DNA from: ZC4RG36 sp964652205
GTDB lineage: Bacteria > Chloroflexota > Anaerolineae > Aggregatilineales > Phototrophicaceae
NCBI GenBank assembly: GCA_964652205.1
Contig: CAZZAO010000009.1
Location: 1-64,000, forward strand
Reading direction: 5' to 3'
DNA: 64,000 bases
The position numbers were made by a program, and so were the translations under genes. The notes under the pieces are model-generated. The model was not told the origin of the DNA. It was given only the letters and a program-made list of their open reading frames with translations, and did not search any database. Of this stretch, positions 60,145 to 64,000 are shown one piece after another (position 1 is the first letter of the stretch; each line of letters starts with the position of its first letter).

Positions 60145-61026
60145 ATGGATCTTCTGCAACCCGGCGCGAAACTGGAGCGGGTCTATCGCGGCACAAAATT
60201 CTCAGAAGGCCCGGCAATGGCTGCCGACGGCAAGGTTTATTTCACCGATTGCCCGGTCAACCGCATCATGGTCTACGACCCGGCGACCGGCAAGACGAAA
60301 ATCTGGCGCGAGCCGAGCGGACGCGCTAACGGCATGAATTTCGACGCGCAGGGGCGGCTGGTCGCCTGCTGCGACGGGGCCAATCACGGCGCGCGGGCCG
60401 TCATCCGCTTCGAGCGCGACGGCAGCACGACCGTTCTCGCCAGCCACTACCACGGCAAAAAGCTCAACTCACCCAACGACCTGTGCTTCGACCGCGCCGG
60501 ACGGATCTATTTCACCGATCCGCGCTACGGCGACCGAAGCGGGCTGGAACAGGACTGCATGGCCGTCTACCGCATCGAACTGGACGGCTCGCTGACGCGC
60601 GTGATCGACGACATGGAGACGCCCAACGGCATCCTGCTCTCCGAAGATGAAAAGACGCTCTACCTCGTCGATCACAATCTCGACCCCGGCGGCGCGCGGA
60701 CGCTGCTCGAATATGGCGTCAATCAGGCCGGGACGTGGCATCGTCAGCGGACGCTGCTGGATTTCGCGCCCGGTTACGGCGGCGACGGGATGGTGATGGA
60801 TATCGAGGGAAATATTTACCTGACGGCAGGCGAGCGCGAGAAAGCGGGCGTCTATATCTGCGCGCCCGATGGCCGACTGCTCGAATTTATCCCGACCCTC
60901 GAGACGCCGGGGAACTGCACCTTCGGCGGGCCAGACCGGCGAACGCTCTACATCGCCGCCTCGACCTCGCTCTACCGGATTCAGACGACGATTCCCGGTC
61001 GGCTCACCTACCCACCGCGCGCCTGA
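60145..61026 (+). CDS. SMP-30/gluconolactonase-family hydrolase
   Basis: A 293-residue six-bladed beta-propeller of the SMP-30/LRE family. The metal site is supported by F-S-E-G-P-A (Glu), S-P-N-D-L-C-F-D (Asn) and Y-L-V-D-H-N (Asp). E-T-P-N-G-I and G-Y-G-G-D-G-M-V-M-D are family signatures. It hydrolyses sugar lactones to sugar acids. GAGG lies about eight bases before ATG 60145. It stands close to a sugar-type ABC and LacI pair, in keeping with a role in sugar-acid metabolism. Confidence 0.9.
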   Translation: MDLLQPGAKLERVYRGTKFSEGPAMAADGKVYFTDCPVNRIMVYDPATGKTKIWREPSGRANGMNFDAQGRLVACCDGANHGARAVIRFERDGSTTVLASHYHGKKLNSPNDLCFDRAGRIYFTDPRYGDRSGLEQDCMAVYRIELDGSLTRVIDDMETPNGILLSEDEKTLYLVDHNLDPGGARTLLEYGVNQAGTWHRQRTLLDFAPGYGGDGMVMDIEGNIYLTAGEREKAGVYICAPDGRLLEFIPTLETPGNCTFGGPDRRTLYIAASTSLYRIQTTIPGRLTYPPRA

Positions 61027-61200
61027 GCGCGGCCAACCCGGCTGAAACCTGCGCCGGTTAAGGCCGACCGCTCCTCGCACGCCCCATCAGAACCCTATCG
61101 AGCATGACAGGTCGCTCGACCTGTCCTGAAGCTCTGGATTCCAGGGCGGCGCTGGCTGCCATGCCTGACTGATACAGCCAAATTGCACAAGGCGGGGTGG

Positions 61201-61230
61201 TTGACAGCGCCTTCTGCTTAAGCGTACAAT
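61201..61230 (+). promoter_or_regulatory. Promoter of the lacI-type gene
   Basis: TTGACA at 61201-61206 and TACAAT at 61225-61230 are 18 bases apart. The predicted start near 61237 lies inside the palindrome at 61228-61263. Confidence 0.75.
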
Positions 61231-61263
61231 TTCAGTCAGGCGAACGTTCGCCTGACTGAAATT
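61228..61263. promoter_or_regulatory. 36-bp perfect palindrome, LacI-type operator
   Basis: Bases 61228-61245 and 61246-61263 are exact reverse complements with no loop. The centre CGAACGTTCG fits the LacI-family core with a central CG. It overlaps the -10 box, so binding would block transcription of the regulator gene. Confidence 0.85.
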
Positions 61264-61284
61264 ACAGGCGCTGTTTTACCGATC

Positions 61285-62325
61285 ATGGCAAAACCAGTTA
61301 CGTTAAAAGATGTCGCCCTGCGCGCGGATGTCAGTTATCAGACGGTTTCAAAAGTCATCCGCAACCAGATGCAGGTCAGCTCTGAGGTTCGGGCGCGTAT
61401 TCAGCGAGCCGTCGTCGAGCTGGACTACCACCCGAACGCGGCGGCGCAAAGCCTGCGCCTGCAATCGAGCCACCTGATCGGTTATTCATGGGTGCAGGAA
61501 CGGCAGAATCATTCCAGCCCGGTGATGGAGCAGTTCCAGCACAGCCTGGTCGACAACGCCGAGGAATTTGGCTACCACATCCTGCTCTTTCCGCAGCGTA
61601 ACAACCAGACACAGGCCGCCATCTACGAGGAGCTGGTGCATACCCGCCGCGTCGATGGCTTCATCCTCTCCAGCGTCGAGTACAACGATCCACGGATCGC
61701 CGACATCGAGCGGCTGAATGTCCCGGTCGTCAGCTTTGGCCGCGCGGGCGAGACGCAGGCCGCGCCCTGGGTGGATGTCGATGGCCGGGCCGGAATCAAC
61801 GCCGCCGTGCAGCATTTGATCGCCCAGGGCCATCAGCGGATCGCCATTCTGGCGTGGCCGGAAAGCTCGCGCGTTGGCACCGAGCGGCTGGCGGGCTACT
61901 GGGACGCGATGACCGCTGCCGACCTGCCGATTGACCCGCGCTGGATTCTGCGCGGCAAAGGCGAACTGGATTACGGTTACGAGGCCGCGCTCGCGCTGTT
62001 CGATCTGGCGGAAAAACGCCGACCGAGCGCCATCGTGACGATGGTCGATACGGTTGCCGTCGGCGTGGTGCAGGCCGCCGAAGCGCGCGGGTTGCAGATC
62101 GGCCCGGAGATCGCCGTCACCGGCTTCGACGACATGCCGCTGGCTGAACATATCCGCCCACGCCTGACCACCCTGCGCCAGCCCGTCTGGGATGTGGGCC
62201 GCGCCATCGTTAAACTGCTGATCGCCCAACTGCATGAGGAACTGCTATCTCCAGAGGCCCGGCACGTCCTGCTGGCCCCTGAACTTGTCGTTCGTGAGTC
62301 CAGTCTTGGCTACGCGCCGCGCTGA
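61285..62325 (+). CDS. LacI-family transcriptional regulator
   Basis: A 346-residue regulator. The N-terminal helix-turn-helix is V-T-L-K-D-V-A-L-R-A-D-V-S-Y-Q-T-V-S-K-V-I-R-N, with the hinge helix N-A-A-A-Q-S-L-R. The ligand domain has S-F-G-R-A-G, V-D-V-D-G-R-A-G-I-N and V-T-G-F-D-D-M, the usual periplasmic-binding-like sugar pocket. It lies downstream of its own operator palindrome and just before an ABC binding-protein gene, so it probably controls uptake of a sugar. Confidence 0.95.
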   Translation: MAKPVTLKDVALRADVSYQTVSKVIRNQMQVSSEVRARIQRAVVELDYHPNAAAQSLRLQSSHLIGYSWVQERQNHSSPVMEQFQHSLVDNAEEFGYHILLFPQRNNQTQAAIYEELVHTRRVDGFILSSVEYNDPRIADIERLNVPVVSFGRAGETQAAPWVDVDGRAGINAAVQHLIAQGHQRIAILAWPESSRVGTERLAGYWDAMTAADLPIDPRWILRGKGELDYGYEAALALFDLAEKRRPSAIVTMVDTVAVGVVQAAEARGLQIGPEIAVTGFDDMPLAEHIRPRLTTLRQPVWDVGRAIVKLLIAQLHEELLSPEARHVLLAPELVVRESSLGYAPR

Positions 62326-62438
62326 AGCTGCGTGGCCGGACGCTGCTCATTCATCGATTGAGAGAAAGGACGTGACCTGACACCCATTGATCGTCACTCG
62401 CACGGCAGGAATAAGCTTAGATACATGGGAAGGATGCT

Positions 62439-63797
<1,359 letters not shown>

Positions 63798-63810
63798 TCT
63801 TCGCCCCTTA

Positions 63811-63840
63811 CATCCCTCTCCCTCTCCGGGGAGAGGGATG
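63811..63840. repeat. Family-1 hairpin repeat
   Basis: CATCCCTCTCC at 63811-63821 pairs with GGAGAGGGATG at 63830-63840 around an eight-base loop. It lies 13 bases after the binding-protein stop. Confidence 0.75.
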
Positions 63841-63887
63841 GTTGCGGCCTGCTGAGGCTAAGAACCGCTTGAGGTCGTGACCGTTTC

Positions 63888-63919
63888 TCCCCTCTCCGTT
63901 TACGTAAACGGAGAGGGGA
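63888..63919. repeat. 32-bp perfect palindrome, family-1-like
   Basis: TCCCCTCTCCGTTTAC at 63888-63903 is the exact complement of 63904-63919. The outer arms match the family-1 repeat, but the centre TTTACGTAAA differs from other copies. Confidence 0.8.
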
Positions 63920-63980
63920 CGGGGGGAAGGGTTCCGAATAACCACAGAGATGACCGGGTTATTTGAAAGACTGACGCGCC

Positions 63981-64000
63981 ATGTTTAAAGTGACCGCAGC
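63981..64000 (+). CDS. Possible start of a further gene (truncated by window end)
   Basis: ATG 63981 opens a frame (M-F-K-V-T-A) that runs to the window edge. No clear ribosome site precedes it. By operon logic an ABC permease could follow the binding protein, but six residues cannot show it. Confidence 0.3.

Overview
The window looks like a GC-rich, Gram-positive-type heat-shock-regulated bacterium, most likely a member of the Chloroflexota (Anaerolineae-like). This is an inference from a CIRCE-controlled groES-groEL operon, very large TIR/NACHT/HEAT and TIR/FGE-like proteins, DUF4139 and App1-like (DUF2183) proteins, and ABC-type polysaccharide export. Three N runs (637-646, 27752-27761, 53590-53689) show it is a scaffold, probably metagenome-derived. 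No tRNA, rRNA or CRISPR array was seen.

Layout. 1-2026: a RiPP locus of the lasso-peptide type. Four short paralogous peptides carry a W-x-x-P-x-[IL]-x3-G leader signature but almost no residues after it. They are followed by an HPr-kinase-like protein and a B2 transglutaminase-like leader peptidase. 2120-3929: small membrane and secreted proteins. 4236-6462: groES-groEL with promoter, one perfect and one degenerate CIRCE, and a terminator. 6535-7461: a toxin-antitoxin patch (VapBC-like pair plus a decayed HepT). 7458-13636: acetyltransferases, DUF4139, SH3b, App1-like phosphatase and SGNH hydrolase genes. 13833-15425: altronate/galactarate dehydratase.

15567-29363 is a surface-polysaccharide region: a Wzy/WaaL-like polymerase or ligase with TPRs, eight glycosyltransferases (one frameshifted, one cut by a gap), an FkbM methyltransferase and a Wzm/Wzt ABC exporter. 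Base composition drops sharply inside wzt, suggesting a recombined cassette. 29512-31260 is a large Rieske protein. 31718-37820 is a pair of TIR-domain genes (TIR-NACHT-HEAT and TIR-FGE-like), a candidate defence or conflict system. 38009-44117 holds a GT39-like enzyme, an epimerase, a metal-sensing-type two-component system whose kinase ends in a YHS domain beside an HMA metallochaperone, and a beta-propeller protein.

44285-59381 reads on the minus strand as one long catabolic cluster. It starts from a FadR-type regulator with its own promoter and operator, then has an M81 peptidase, a sugar-type ABC importer (no ATPase), an SDR, an MBL hydrolase, a class III aminotransferase, an isomerase-HPS fusion, an amidohydrolase, a Rieske ferredoxin, a second TIM-barrel isomerase and a cytochrome P450. 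The substrate is unknown. 59783-64000 holds an RRM protein, a gluconolactonase-like enzyme, a LacI-type regulator behind a 36-bp perfect palindrome, and a second ABC binding protein. Two families of intergenic hairpin repeats are scattered through the window.
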